Assembly (NCBI GenBank): GCA_024698805.1
Contig: JAILQT010000036.1
Location: 1-34,925, forward strand
Reading direction: 5' to 3'
From: Solobacterium sp.
Lineage (GTDB): Bacteria; Bacillota_I; Bacilli_A; Erysipelotrichales; Erysipelotrichaceae
DNA length: 34,925 nt
Part shown: positions 1 to 6,841 of the stretch, piece by piece
Layout: the number at the start of each line of letters is the position of its first letter
How positions within the stretch are numbered: the first letter of the stretch is position 1
The notes under the pieces: model-generated
What the model saw: only the letters and a program-made list of their open reading frames with translations
Told to the model about the DNA's origin: nothing
The model's database searches: none
Position numbers and translations under genes: made by a program

Positions 1-564
1 GAAGCGTATTTCCTAGCCTGTTGTGATCCGGATCGGGGCATGGCCGTCCTGGACAGGCACAGGGACAGGGATTACCGGCTGCTGATGACATCCGATCATC
101 AGACCGGCCTGCTGGCTTTTGAAAAATACGGCTTTGCGGACAGGCTGGAGTGTTACCAGACTGCGTATTACGGGGCTTTGCCGGTATGTGATGACAGGCT
201 CACAGTACGGAAGGCGGATGAAAAGGACCTGCCGTTCCTGACAGGGACCTATCACCTGATCTCACCGGAAGAGATGGAAAAGGTCGTCCGGAGGGGCTGC
301 ATGTACCTGGGATATGCGGACGGGGAACCTGCCGGGTTCATCGGCGAGCATCTGGAAGGCAGTATGGGGCTCCTGTATATATTTCCGCGATTCCGCAGGA
401 AGGGATATGCATCCGCACTTGAAAAACACTATATACGCGATACGATGATACAGGGGATGACGCCGTTCGGCCAGGTCGAAACAGACAATACGGCTTCGCT
501 GCTGCTGCAGGAAAAGCTGGGCATGACCGTGTCGGACAATGTCATCTGCTGGATGTGGAAATGA
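1..564 (+). CDS. GNAT-family N-acetyltransferase, 5'-truncated by window edge
   Basis: The frame is open from the first base, so the gene begins upstream; 187 residues are visible. The C-terminal half is a GNAT fold: an acetyl-CoA binding segment (GLLYIFPRFRRKGYASALE) with the R-x-x-G-x-A signature, then a VETDNTASLLLQEKLGM segment typical of the last strand and helix of the family. The N-terminal half may be a second, degenerate domain. It would move an acetyl group from acetyl-CoA to an amine; the substrate cannot be read. The DUF4298 gene follows 15 bases later, so the two are probably cotranscribed. An ATG at 40 is an internal start candidate but has no ribosome site. Confidence 0.8.
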   Translation, partial: EAYFLACCDPDRGMAVLDRHRDRDYRLLMTSDHQTGLLAFEKYGFADRLECYQTAYYGALPVCDDRLTVRKADEKDLPFLTGTYHLISPEEMEKVVRRGCMYLGYADGEPAGFIGEHLEGSMGLLYIFPRFRRKGYASALEKHYIRDTMIQGMTPFGQVETDNTASLLLQEKLGMTVSDNVICWMWK

Positions 565-578
565 TACAGGAGGGGTAT

Positions 579-872
579 ATGAGTATTGATCGCATCAAAA
601 CGATGGAAGGGTATCTGAACGAATGCAAAGCGTCTTCCGCGGATCTTGCGCAGCAGGTCGGAAGAATGGAAGGCCTTCATGAACCGATGAAAAAGCTGTT
701 TGCGTATTACGGAAGCGAAGACTGGTTCGAAGACAGGGATGAGGAGATCCCTGCAGATGTGCCTGCCGGCGTGCTGTCGGAAGATGCTGTCTACACGCTG
801 GTCGAAGAGGTCCGTGAAACAGCGATCCGGATGCTGGAACTCAGTACGGATATCCTGAAGAACCGCATCTGA
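579..872 (+). CDS. DUF4298 family small protein
   Basis: 97 residues. The start at 579 is preceded by AGGAGG at 568-573; in-frame GTG 555 and ATG 561 lie upstream but do not have this spacing. The protein is acidic and helical. The segment YYGSEDWFEDRDEE followed by GVLSEDAVYTLVEEVRE matches my memory of DUF4298 proteins, which are common in Firmicutes and have no known function. No membrane segment or signal peptide is present, so it is probably cytoplasmic. It follows the acetyltransferase closely and is followed by a hairpin that may end the transcript. Confidence 0.75.
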   Translation: MSIDRIKTMEGYLNECKASSADLAQQVGRMEGLHEPMKKLFAYYGSEDWFEDRDEEIPADVPAGVLSEDAVYTLVEEVRETAIRMLELSTDILKNRI

Positions 873-890
873 TATCCCGGAGAAAAGTGC

Positions 891-926
891 CCCTGTCTTG
901 CGGCAGACGCGGACAGGGTCTATTAT
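891..926 (+). terminator. Possible terminator hairpin after the DUF4298 gene
   Basis: CCCTGTC (891-897) pairs with GACAGGG (912-918) around a 14-base loop. The following bases (TCTATTAT) are only moderately T-rich, so termination efficiency is uncertain. The element overlaps the putative promoter of the next gene. Confidence 0.4.
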
Positions 927-949
927 GTATATAGATTAGTTTAGACTAA
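898..949 (+). promoter_or_regulatory. Candidate promoter and operator dyad for the BAAT-like hydrolase
   Basis: TTGCGG (898-903) and TATTAT (921-926) are 17 bases apart, a sigma-A-like arrangement. Just downstream, TTAGT (936-940) and ACTAA (945-949) form a dyad with a 4-base centre, at about the expected transcription start, where a repressor would block. No regulator gene adjoins it, so the partner is unknown. Confidence 0.35.
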
Positions 950-967
950 CTTTAGTGGAGACAGGAT

Positions 968-1897
968 ATGAAAAGAACGGGAATACAGCAGTTCACAGCG
1001 GAAAGGAACGGTTTCTGCGGCGTGTGGTACCCGCATCCGGAAGGCAGTACGAAAGGCATGATCATGATGCTCGGGGACAGCAGCGATGACCGGATGGCAA
1101 CGTGCGGTGCCAGGTGGCTCCATGAGAACGGATGCAGCGTCATGGCGATGTCGCCTGCGAAGAAAGACTACGGCCATCACAGCTATCCGCTGGAGCGTTT
1201 CGGTATGGCGATCGGATTTATGAAAGCGCACGGCTGTGAGAAGATCGGGATCACCGGTGCTTCGACGACGGGCATGCTGGCACTTGCGGCAGCTTCCTTT
1301 TATCCTGAGATCACACTGACCGTCGCGCTGTCGCCGTCCGACTTCATCATGGAGGCATTCTACCGTGACGGAAAGGACGGCATGCGTGAGAGACCGGGCG
1401 ATCATGAATCGTCCCTGACATGGCAGGGGAAGCAGCTTCCGTACCTGCCGTATGCATACAGGCATCCCGAATACTGGCAGATGATCAGGAAAGAGTCAAA
1501 GGAGGGCGGGAACATGGTCGCTTCCAGGGAGCTCTTTGACGAATCGGAACGAAGGCATCCGCTGCAGGAAGAGGAGAAGATCAAAGTCGAGAAGATCCGG
1601 GGGAAGGTCATCTTCATCGGGGCCGAAGACGATGTCCTCTGGGATACATGCAGGTATATCCGCAGGATGGAGGAAAGACTGGCGGAAAAGCCGCACGAAA
1701 GCACCTGTGAATCCTGGCTGTTTGAACACGGCACGCATTTTGTCTTCCCTGAATCCATGCTGAAAATGATGATCCCTGCAGGCTCATCGCTGCTTGTCAG
1801 CCTGATGTTCAAAGCCGGGAGGGAGTTCCCGGAGGAATGCAGGAAGACCAGGCAGGAGATCGATATACGCCTGCGGCAAGCGCTGAAACAGTGGTAA
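968..1897 (+). CDS. Alpha/beta hydrolase, acyl-CoA thioesterase/BAAT C-terminal type
   Basis: 309 residues. The fold is alpha/beta hydrolase: nucleophile elbow ITGASTTG with Ser99, a strand ending in GAEDDVLWDT that supplies the acidic residue, and EHGTHF near the C-terminus that supplies the histidine. The segment SSLTWQGKQLPYLPY resembles the signature after the cap in bile-acid-CoA:amino acid N-acyltransferase and acyl-CoA thioesterase C-terminal domains. The elbow is G-x-S-x-x-G rather than the usual G-x-S-x-G. There is no signal peptide. The likely reaction is hydrolysis or transfer of an acyl (thio)ester; the substrate is unknown. GGAG at 957-960 precedes the ATG. It heads the 968-3322 group, although the next gene has its own promoter. 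Confidence 0.75.
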   Translation: MKRTGIQQFTAERNGFCGVWYPHPEGSTKGMIMMLGDSSDDRMATCGARWLHENGCSVMAMSPAKKDYGHHSYPLERFGMAIGFMKAHGCEKIGITGASTTGMLALAAASFYPEITLTVALSPSDFIMEAFYRDGKDGMRERPGDHESSLTWQGKQLPYLPYAYRHPEYWQMIRKESKEGGNMVASRELFDESERRHPLQEEEKIKVEKIRGKVIFIGAEDDVLWDTCRYIRRMEERLAEKPHESTCESWLFEHGTHFVFPESMLKMMIPAGSSLLVSLMFKAGREFPEECRKTRQEIDIRLRQALKQW

Positions 1898-1930
1898 GAC
1901 AGGAATCGCTGTGACGGCAGGTCTTTTTTC
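1894..1930 (+). terminator. Weak terminator candidate
   Basis: AAGAC just at the hydrolase stop can pair with GTCTT before a run of six T (1924-1929 region), but the stem is short and the loop long. It also overlaps the promoter of the lipoprotein gene. Confidence 0.3.
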
Positions 1931-1931
1931 T

Positions 1932-1945
1932 GCTATCGTAAAGGC
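1932..1945 (+). promoter_or_regulatory. Extended -10 promoter directly upstream of the lipoprotein start
   Basis: TGcTATCGT (1931-1939) has the TGn extension and a -10-like hexamer at 1934-1939. Only six bases separate it from the ATG at 1946, so the transcript would start at or next to the start codon. TGTGAC at 1910-1915 is a poor -35 candidate with an 18-base spacer. Confidence 0.45.
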
Positions 1946-2530
1946 ATGAAGACGGATCGTTACATACGGGGCACAGCGTTCATCCTGTTTCTCATGACTG
2001 CTTTGTCTGCCTCCGGCTGCTTTGTATCTGCGAAGCCGGAAGTGTACGAAGATATCGAAAGTTATGAAGAACGCCTCACTGCCGCAGGAAATCAGAAATG
2101 GCATAAATGGGGCATGGATGATTCGATCTGGCCCGCACAGATCACGGGGGATATGCAGGTCGAAGGGTACAGGACAGTGTATTATGATCCGTTCGATGCA
2201 CAGTATCTCGGCTGGCTGGAAGTTGTTTATACGCCGGAAGCGTATGAAAAAGAGATGGAAAGACTGCGTGCAATACCTTCCGATGCGTATGCCGGCATAT
2301 ACTCCGTTACGGAAGAGCAGACCTGCGAACCTGCAGCTGTACGCGCGGATCCCTATTACGGTTTCGTATATGCCCTGACAGACGGGGAGAGCAGGATCAT
2401 CTACTGCGAGCAGATCTTCTGCAATTATTTCATGGATCTGGATTATACGCAGTATATCCCCGAAGAATACCTGCTTGACGGCTTTGATGCGTCAGCAGAC
2501 AATCCGTACAGAAAGGAAAGAATGCAATGA
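1946..2530 (+). CDS. Putative lipoprotein of unknown function
   Basis: 194 residues. The N-terminus has basic residues, a hydrophobic stretch (about 10-22) and a lipobox-like LSASGC with Cys25, so it is probably exported and lipidated on the outer face of the membrane. The mature part is acidic and rich in aromatic residues (Trp, Tyr) and shows no domain I recognise. No Shine-Dalgarno site precedes the ATG; a -10 box lies six bases upstream, suggesting a leaderless mRNA. The stop overlaps the acylphosphatase start by ATGA, so at least these two are translated together. Confidence 0.7.
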   Translation: MKTDRYIRGTAFILFLMTALSASGCFVSAKPEVYEDIESYEERLTAAGNQKWHKWGMDDSIWPAQITGDMQVEGYRTVYYDPFDAQYLGWLEVVYTPEAYEKEMERLRAIPSDAYAGIYSVTEEQTCEPAAVRADPYYGFVYALTDGESRIIYCEQIFCNYFMDLDYTQYIPEEYLLDGFDASADNPYRKERMQ

Positions 2531-2796
2531 AGATCCGGAAACATTTCGTATTCAAAGGCATGGTGCAGGGCGTCGGTTTCCGCTGGCGGGCATGCATGGC
2601 TGCCGAGCGTCTCGGCTGCACGGGATGGGTCAGAAACGAATACGACGGTTCTGTTACGATGGAGATCCAGGGCGAAGAGGATGCGATCAGCCAGGTGGTC
2701 CTGGCACTGGAGAACGGCCGGTTCATCCAGATCGAAGACATGCGTGTGAAGACGATACCTGTCGTTGAGAACGAGTATTATTTCCTGCCGGGGTGA
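2527..2796 (+). CDS. acyP: Acylphosphatase
   Basis: 89 residues, the usual length of the family. It hydrolyses carboxyl-phosphate bonds of small acyl phosphates in the cytosol. The phosphate-binding loop VQGVGFR carries catalytic Arg19, and GWVRNEYDGSV carries catalytic Asn37; both residues are in place. It starts inside the stop of the lipoprotein gene (ATGA) and ends against the next small gene, so it is in the middle of a coupled run. Nothing here ties it to a specific metabolite. Confidence 0.95.
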   Translation: MKIRKHFVFKGMVQGVGFRWRACMAAERLGCTGWVRNEYDGSVTMEIQGEEDAISQVVLALENGRFIQIEDMRVKTIPVVENEYYFLPG

Positions 2797-2798
2797 TC

Positions 2799-3020
2799 AT
2801 GGCAGAACTCAGGAAAAAACAGCGGAATAAAGAGACCTTTACCGCGAAAAAACACAGAAGGGACGGGATCGAAGAATCTGAACCGGAGCAGGATGAACGG
2901 TTTGCGTATATCGCAGGATATACATCCGGCGGCTTCCCGTACGGTCTCACATGGGAGGAAGTAAAAGGGCTCCCGGATGATACAAAGACAGATATATGGG
3001 CAGACGATCTCCCGTTTTGA
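2799..3020 (+). CDS. Small conserved-looking protein of unknown function
   Basis: 73 residues. The start at 2799 is chosen because GGGG at 2790-2793 lies about five bases before it; an in-frame GTG at 2793 overlaps the acylphosphatase stop and is the alternative. The first third is strongly basic (KKQRNKETFTAKKHRR), then the protein turns acidic and contains YIAGYTSGGFPYGLTWEE. I recall this GYTSGGxPxGxTWEE motif from small hypothetical Firmicutes proteins but know no function. A basic tail could bind nucleic acid; that is inference. It sits in the operon of acyP. Confidence 0.65.
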   Translation: MAELRKKQRNKETFTAKKHRRDGIEESEPEQDERFAYIAGYTSGGFPYGLTWEEVKGLPDDTKTDIWADDLPF

Positions 3021-3022
3021 AT

Positions 3023-3322
3023 ATGAAGAAGAGATATGCAGTACGCGTCCATGAGGGGATGCGTATGAAAAAGGAATGCATGGATATCGCGCAGCAGTTT
3101 GTCGCCGAAGGCAGGATCACCGGCATGAGCGCCCTGTCCCTGGCGCAGGAACTGTATTTTCATGCATGGTTCAGCAGTGCCTTCGGCAAATACAGAGGCG
3201 TCAGCCGTTCCCTGGACAGACTCCTCGTGCATGCGGATCCTGCCGATCTTGAAGACAGCGGGGATAAATGGTACAGGCGCTGTGCATACGGGATCATCTG
3301 GTATCTGACAAAAGGCAGATGA
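3023..3322 (+). CDS. Small helical protein of unknown function
   Basis: 99 residues from ATG 3023, two bases after the previous stop, which suggests translational coupling. An alternative start is ATG 3065 (85 residues), preceded by GAGGGG at 3053-3058 with good spacing; the sequence cannot decide between them. The core MSALSLAQELYFHAWFSSAFGK and HADPADLEDSGDKWYRRCAYGIIWYL looks helical and globular, with no signal peptide. No family is recognised. The 3' end of the coding region forms one arm of the transcription terminator. Confidence 0.65.
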   Translation: MKKRYAVRVHEGMRMKKECMDIAQQFVAEGRITGMSALSLAQELYFHAWFSSAFGKYRGVSRSLDRLLVHADPADLEDSGDKWYRRCAYGIIWYLTKGR

Positions 3323-3332
3323 TCTTTTTTTT
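3292..3332 (+). terminator. Intrinsic terminator overlapping the end of the coding region
   Basis: GATCATCTG (3292-3300) pairs perfectly with CAGATGATC (3316-3324), followed by eight T (3325-3332). The 5' arm is inside the upstream gene and the stop codon (3320-3322) lies in the 3' arm. Confidence 0.8.
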
Positions 3333-3394
3333 CTGTGATTGCACATTATTATGAAAGCTTGTGCAGAATCGTGTATCCTTGATGCGGAGGGCTT

Positions 3395-4150
3395 ATGGAA
3401 CTGTATGCACAGATATTCAAAAGGAAATCATTCCATATCTTCCGGGATACGGAAACGGTCAGCGATGCGGAACTGGATGAGCTGAAAGACTTCATCCGGA
3501 CGGTCCGGCCGCTGGATCCGGATATCCGTACGGAGATAACGGTCGTCCCGGAAGCGGAAACGACCTGCAGAAGGGGTGCGCAGTACTGTATCCTGTTTAG
3601 GAGTGAAACAAAAGACGGGTACCTCAGGAATATCGGATATATCGGCGAGCAGATCGATCTGTATCTTGCGTCTGTGAACATCGGCGCACTGTGGTTCGGC
3701 ATCGGCAGACCGCTTGCGGGTGACGGGGAAGATCATGTGATCATGATCGCCATTGCGAAGATGCCGGAGAATAGATTCCGGAAAGACATGTTCCGCGCGA
3801 AGCGCAAACCGGTCGGGGAAATATGGCAGGGCGAAACGTATCCGTTTACGGATATCGTCCGCTTCTCGCCGAGCGCCTGCAATACACAGCCGTGGTTCAC
3901 CGTAAACAAAGACGGTGAACTGAAGGTATACCGGTACCTGAAGCCCGGGAAACGCGGCATCATGCCGAAGGACAAAGTCACATATTACAACCGCATCGAT
4001 ATCGGCATATACATGTTTATGCTGGAGACCTGTCTTGAACATGACGGATATGCATTCGAAAGGGAACTGTTCCGCGATCCCGGGGATCCGGACAGCGAAA
4101 TGACACTGAATGCGGTATACAGGACCGAAAGGAAAAGTGAGTGTTTATGA
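3395..4150 (+). CDS. Nitroreductase family protein, TM1586-like
   Basis: 251 residues. The architecture suits the single-chain nitroreductases of the TM1586 type, in which two tandem half-domains mimic the usual dimer and bind FMN. Supporting segments are the N-terminal FKRKSFHIFRDTETVSDAEL, the middle YIGEQIDLYLASVNIGALWFGIG (the helix that normally packs on flavin), and PFTDIVRFSPSACNTQPWF, where S-P-S-x-x-N-x-Q-P is the flavin-phosphate loop typical of the superfamily. The likely reaction is NAD(P)H-dependent reduction of an unknown substrate in the cytosol. GGAGG at 3387-3391 precedes the ATG. It heads a three-gene operon joined by ATGA overlaps. Confidence 0.8.
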   Translation: MELYAQIFKRKSFHIFRDTETVSDAELDELKDFIRTVRPLDPDIRTEITVVPEAETTCRRGAQYCILFRSETKDGYLRNIGYIGEQIDLYLASVNIGALWFGIGRPLAGDGEDHVIMIAIAKMPENRFRKDMFRAKRKPVGEIWQGETYPFTDIVRFSPSACNTQPWFTVNKDGELKVYRYLKPGKRGIMPKDKVTYYNRIDIGIYMFMLETCLEHDGYAFERELFRDPGDPDSEMTLNAVYRTERKSECL

Positions 4151-4911
4151 GAGAATATTTTACCGTTGAAAAAGACGGTCATGTCATAACCTGCAGGATC
4201 TGCAGGCATGAGACAGTCCGGAATGTGATCCTCTGCGGGCACGGGTTTGCCGGTTCCAAAGACAGCGGGTCTGTCGACCAGCTCGCATCCCGGGTGCTGA
4301 AGAAGTGCCGTGATACGGCTGTTGTTTCGTTTGACTGGCCCAGCCACGGGGCTGATGAAGAAAAGCAGCAGCGCCCGGAACTCAATTCCGCCTATCTCCG
4401 CGCAGTTATTGCGTATATCCGCGAAACATACTGTCCGGAAGAACTGTTCGGCTTCGGCGTCAGTTTCGGCGGCTACCAGTTCCTGCGGTATATCGCGGAA
4501 AACGGGTCGCCGTTCAGAAAGACGGCGTTCCGCTGTCCGGCCGTGAACATGCATGACGTGCTGACGGAAACGATCATGACGAAAGAACAGCTGGAACAGT
4601 GCGGAAACGGCAGGACCGTACAGGCGGGCTTTGCGAACAAAGTCCCTGTTGATGCGGAATTCATCCGCCGGCTGCAGGCCTGTGATATCACGAAGAATGA
4701 TTACAGGGGATATGCAGGGGATATGCTCATCATCCACGGTACTGCGGATGAAGTCGTTCCGTTTGACGTCGTCAAAGCGTTTGCCCAGAACAACGGGATC
4801 CGCTTTACCGCAGTTCCCGGATCCGATCACCGGTTCACAAAAAAAGAGGACATGGATCTCGCGGTACAGCAGGTCATCGCTTTCTTCGGCCTGGCCGGGG
4901 AGGACGCATGA
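4147..4911 (+). CDS. Alpha/beta hydrolase
   Basis: 254 residues. The start at 4147 overlaps the nitroreductase stop (ATGA); an in-frame GTG at 4141 is the alternative. The canonical order is present: oxyanion-hole HGFAGSKDSG (32-41), nucleophile elbow GFGVSFGGY with Ser106, the acidic residue in HGTADEVVPF, and histidine in PGSDHRF. This matches small cytosolic serine hydrolases of the Hydrolase_4/feruloyl-esterase-like type. There is no signal peptide. The substrate is unknown; cotranscription with a nitroreductase hints at a detoxification role but does not prove it. Confidence 0.85.
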   Translation: MREYFTVEKDGHVITCRICRHETVRNVILCGHGFAGSKDSGSVDQLASRVLKKCRDTAVVSFDWPSHGADEEKQQRPELNSAYLRAVIAYIRETYCPEELFGFGVSFGGYQFLRYIAENGSPFRKTAFRCPAVNMHDVLTETIMTKEQLEQCGNGRTVQAGFANKVPVDAEFIRRLQACDITKNDYRGYAGDMLIIHGTADEVVPFDVVKAFAQNNGIRFTAVPGSDHRFTKKEDMDLAVQQVIAFFGLAGEDA

Positions 4912-5627
4912 GGGGAACGCTCATCAACACTGCGGCTATCATCCTCGGCGGCCTGTTCGGCAATATCACGGGGAAGCTGTTTAAGGAAGACCAGCAGGAT
5001 GCCCTGACGAAAGCCTGCGGCATCAGCGTTCTCTTCATTGCCATCGCAGGCGCGATGGAAGGCATGCTGAAGATCGAGAACAATGCCCTGAGCGGCACGG
5101 GTTCGATGCTTGTCGTCCTGTGTCTTGCGATCGGAACGATGATCGGCGAACTGGCCGGCATCGAAGGATGGTTCGAACGGTTCGGCGAGTGGCTGAAGCA
5201 GAAAACAGGAAACAGCTCGGACAGACACTTCGTGGATGCTTTCGTTACGGCATCCCTTACGGTATGCATCGGCGCAATGGCGATCGTCGGCGCGATCCAG
5301 GACGGCCTGCTGAATGATTATTCCACGCTGGCAGTCAAATCCGTGCTGGACTTCATCATCATTGCCGTGATGACGTCCTCCATGGGCAGGGGCTGTGTCT
5401 TTTCCGCAGTTCCGATCTTCCTGTTTGAAGGATCGATCACACTCCTGGCAAAGCTGATCGCACCGCTGATGACGGAACTTGCGATATCCTATCTTTCGCT
5501 GATCGGTTCCGTCCTGATCTTCTGCGTCGGCATCAACCTCGTGTTCGGAAAGAAGGTAAGGGTAGCCAATATGCTGCCGGGAGTTGTGCTGGCCGTGCTC
5601 GCCGCGTATCTGCCTTTCGGCTTCTGA
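4908..5627 (+). CDS. DUF554 family membrane protein
   Basis: 239 residues, nearly all hydrophobic, with about seven membrane segments. The opening GTLINTAAIILGGLFGNITGK and the central FVDAFVTASLTVCIGAMAIVGAIQDGL are the hallmark segments of DUF554 (YdfK-like) proteins. The family is widespread in Firmicutes; transport has been proposed but I know of no established substrate. It begins inside the stop codon of the hydrolase (ATGA), so the three genes from 3395 form one operon. No clear terminator follows. Confidence 0.9.
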   Translation: MRGTLINTAAIILGGLFGNITGKLFKEDQQDALTKACGISVLFIAIAGAMEGMLKIENNALSGTGSMLVVLCLAIGTMIGELAGIEGWFERFGEWLKQKTGNSSDRHFVDAFVTASLTVCIGAMAIVGAIQDGLLNDYSTLAVKSVLDFIIIAVMTSSMGRGCVFSAVPIFLFEGSITLLAKLIAPLMTELAISYLSLIGSVLIFCVGINLVFGKKVRVANMLPGVVLAVLAAYLPFGF

Positions 5628-5659
5628 CAGATCTGTGCACGAAAGGACAGGATTTGTTT

Positions 5660-5671
5660 CCGGATATCCGG
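5660..5671. promoter_or_regulatory. 12-base palindrome upstream of the AraC regulator
   Basis: CCGGATATCCGG is perfectly self-complementary and lies 29 bases before the regulator start. CACAAT (5672-5677) next to it could be a -10 box, but no well-spaced -35 was found. It may be an autoregulatory operator. Confidence 0.3.
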
Positions 5672-5700
5672 CACAATACAGGTGAAGGAGGGAACAGGAT

Positions 5701-6594
5701 ATGGAATGGCTGACATGCATCCGAAAGGCGATCGGGTATATCGAAGCACATCTGCAGGACGACATCAGTGTACAGGATGCCGCGGAAGCAGTGCATATCT
5801 CGCCGTTTTTCCTGCAGAGGGGTTTCTCTGTCATGACCGGCATGGGCGTAGGGGAGTATATCCGCTCCCGCAGGCTGTATGAAGCCGCGCTGGATCTGAA
5901 ACGTACGGAAGACAAAGTGATCGACATCGCGCTTCGCTTCGGGTATGACACGCCGGAAAGCTTCGCAAAGGCCTTTGCGAGGTTCCACGGTTCGTCCCCG
6001 ATGCAGGTACGGAATGCAGGCGCTCCCATACATGTATTCCTTCCTCTCAGGATCAATGTTCAATTGCACGGAGGTAACGAGATGAACTGCAGGATCAGGA
6101 AACAGTTTTCCATGAAAGTGATCGGCTTTCAGAAAGTATTTGAGAATGAAACGGCGTATGCTGAGATCCCGGCATTCTGGGATGAGGTCATTGCGAAGTA
6201 CACAAAGAATATCTATGCAGGCGATCCGCCCGCAAATGCGTATGAAAAGGCGGTGGCTGACAACAGCATCGGTGAATACGGCATCTGCATCGATGATCTC
6301 GGTGACGGCAGGTTCCGCTATCTCATCGCCGGCAGATATGCAGGCGGACAAGTGCCTGAAGGGATGGTGGTCTATGAGGTCCCCGCAGGCGACTGGGCGG
6401 TATTCGAATGCTGCGGCCCGCTTCCGCAGGCGCTGCAGAGCGTGAATACCAGGATCTGGCAGGAATGGCTGCCCGGGAATGAAGAATATGAACTTGCCGG
6501 AAACGTGAACATCGAATGGTATGACAGCACCGGCAAAACGACCGATGAGGATTACCGCAGTGCGATCTGGGTCCCGGTAAGGAAAAAAGCATAA
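5701..6594 (+). CDS. AraC-family regulator with C-terminal GyrI-like effector-binding domain
   Basis: 297 residues. Residues about 5-105 hold two helix-turn-helix units of the AraC/XylS DNA-binding domain, with DISVQDAAEAVHISPFFLQRGF and the second-helix signature DIALRFGYDTPESFAKAFARFHGSSP. Residues about 125-297 form a GyrI/BmrR-C-like domain (MNCRIRKQFSMKVIGFQ..., IPAFWDEV..., YEVPAGDWAVFECCG...), which in relatives binds hydrophobic or cationic small molecules. With the DNA-binding domain first, this is the Rob/YdeE-like arrangement. GGAGGG at 5686-5691 sets the start. Its target may be its own promoter or neighbouring operons. A terminator follows. Confidence 0.9.
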   Translation: MEWLTCIRKAIGYIEAHLQDDISVQDAAEAVHISPFFLQRGFSVMTGMGVGEYIRSRRLYEAALDLKRTEDKVIDIALRFGYDTPESFAKAFARFHGSSPMQVRNAGAPIHVFLPLRINVQLHGGNEMNCRIRKQFSMKVIGFQKVFENETAYAEIPAFWDEVIAKYTKNIYAGDPPANAYEKAVADNSIGEYGICIDDLGDGRFRYLIAGRYAGGQVPEGMVVYEVPAGDWAVFECCGPLPQALQSVNTRIWQEWLPGNEEYELAGNVNIEWYDSTGKTTDEDYRSAIWVPVRKKA

Positions 6595-6599
6595 CAGTG

Positions 6600-6639
6600 A
6601 AGGCTTTCCTGTCTGCCTCGGGCGGGAAGGCTTTTCTTT
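6600..6639 (+). terminator. Intrinsic terminator after the AraC regulator
   Basis: An A-rich, GCTTTCC-containing arm (6600-6609) pairs with GGAAGGCTT (6625-6633), with one T-G wobble in the core, followed by TTTTCTTT. A small inner GCC/GGC pairing sits in the loop. Confidence 0.7.
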
Positions 6640-6746
6640 GTCTCATGAATGAAAACGGAACAAATCAGTAAAGGAACAGGACGCATCGCATCAGAAATGC
6701 AGAGGCTGCAGCTGGATACCACCGGTATGAAGTATGGAATTGTATA

Positions 6747-6782
6747 ATATATCGGCAATTTATTTACATATTGCCGATATAT
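6747..6782. promoter_or_regulatory. Perfect 13-base inverted repeat upstream of the AbiE-like pair, candidate operator
   Basis: ATATATCGGCAAT (6747-6759) and ATTGCCGATATAT (6770-6782) are exact inverted copies separated by 10 bases. A third, near-identical copy, ATTACCGATATAAT, lies at 6799-6812 over the -10 box. In AbiE systems the AbiEi antitoxin is known to bind inverted repeats in its own promoter; that it binds here is inference. Confidence 0.65.
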
Positions 6783-6783
6783 G

Positions 6784-6812
6784 TTGTTTGATCCCGGCAT
6801 TACCGATATAAT
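6784..6812 (+). promoter_or_regulatory. Sigma-A-type promoter of the AbiE-like operon
   Basis: TTGTTT (6784-6789) and TATAAT (6807-6812) are 17 bases apart, giving a start near 6819 and a leader of about 23 bases. The -35 abuts the inverted repeat and the -10 lies in its third copy, so an occupied operator would shut the promoter. A second TATAAT at 6743-6748 overlaps the left arm. Confidence 0.7.
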
Positions 6813-6841
6813 CTGCATAAATAAATGGGTTTGGTGAATAT

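Noticed and set aside
5626-5635. ACAGATCTGT palindrome at the end of the DUF554 gene as a terminator
   Set aside because: It has no loop and no T run after it.
4827-6056. Long open frame of 409 codons on the minus strand
   Set aside because: It lies antisense to the DUF554 and AraC genes, has low-complexity Arg/His/Ser-rich translation and no ribosome site; a shadow of the real genes.
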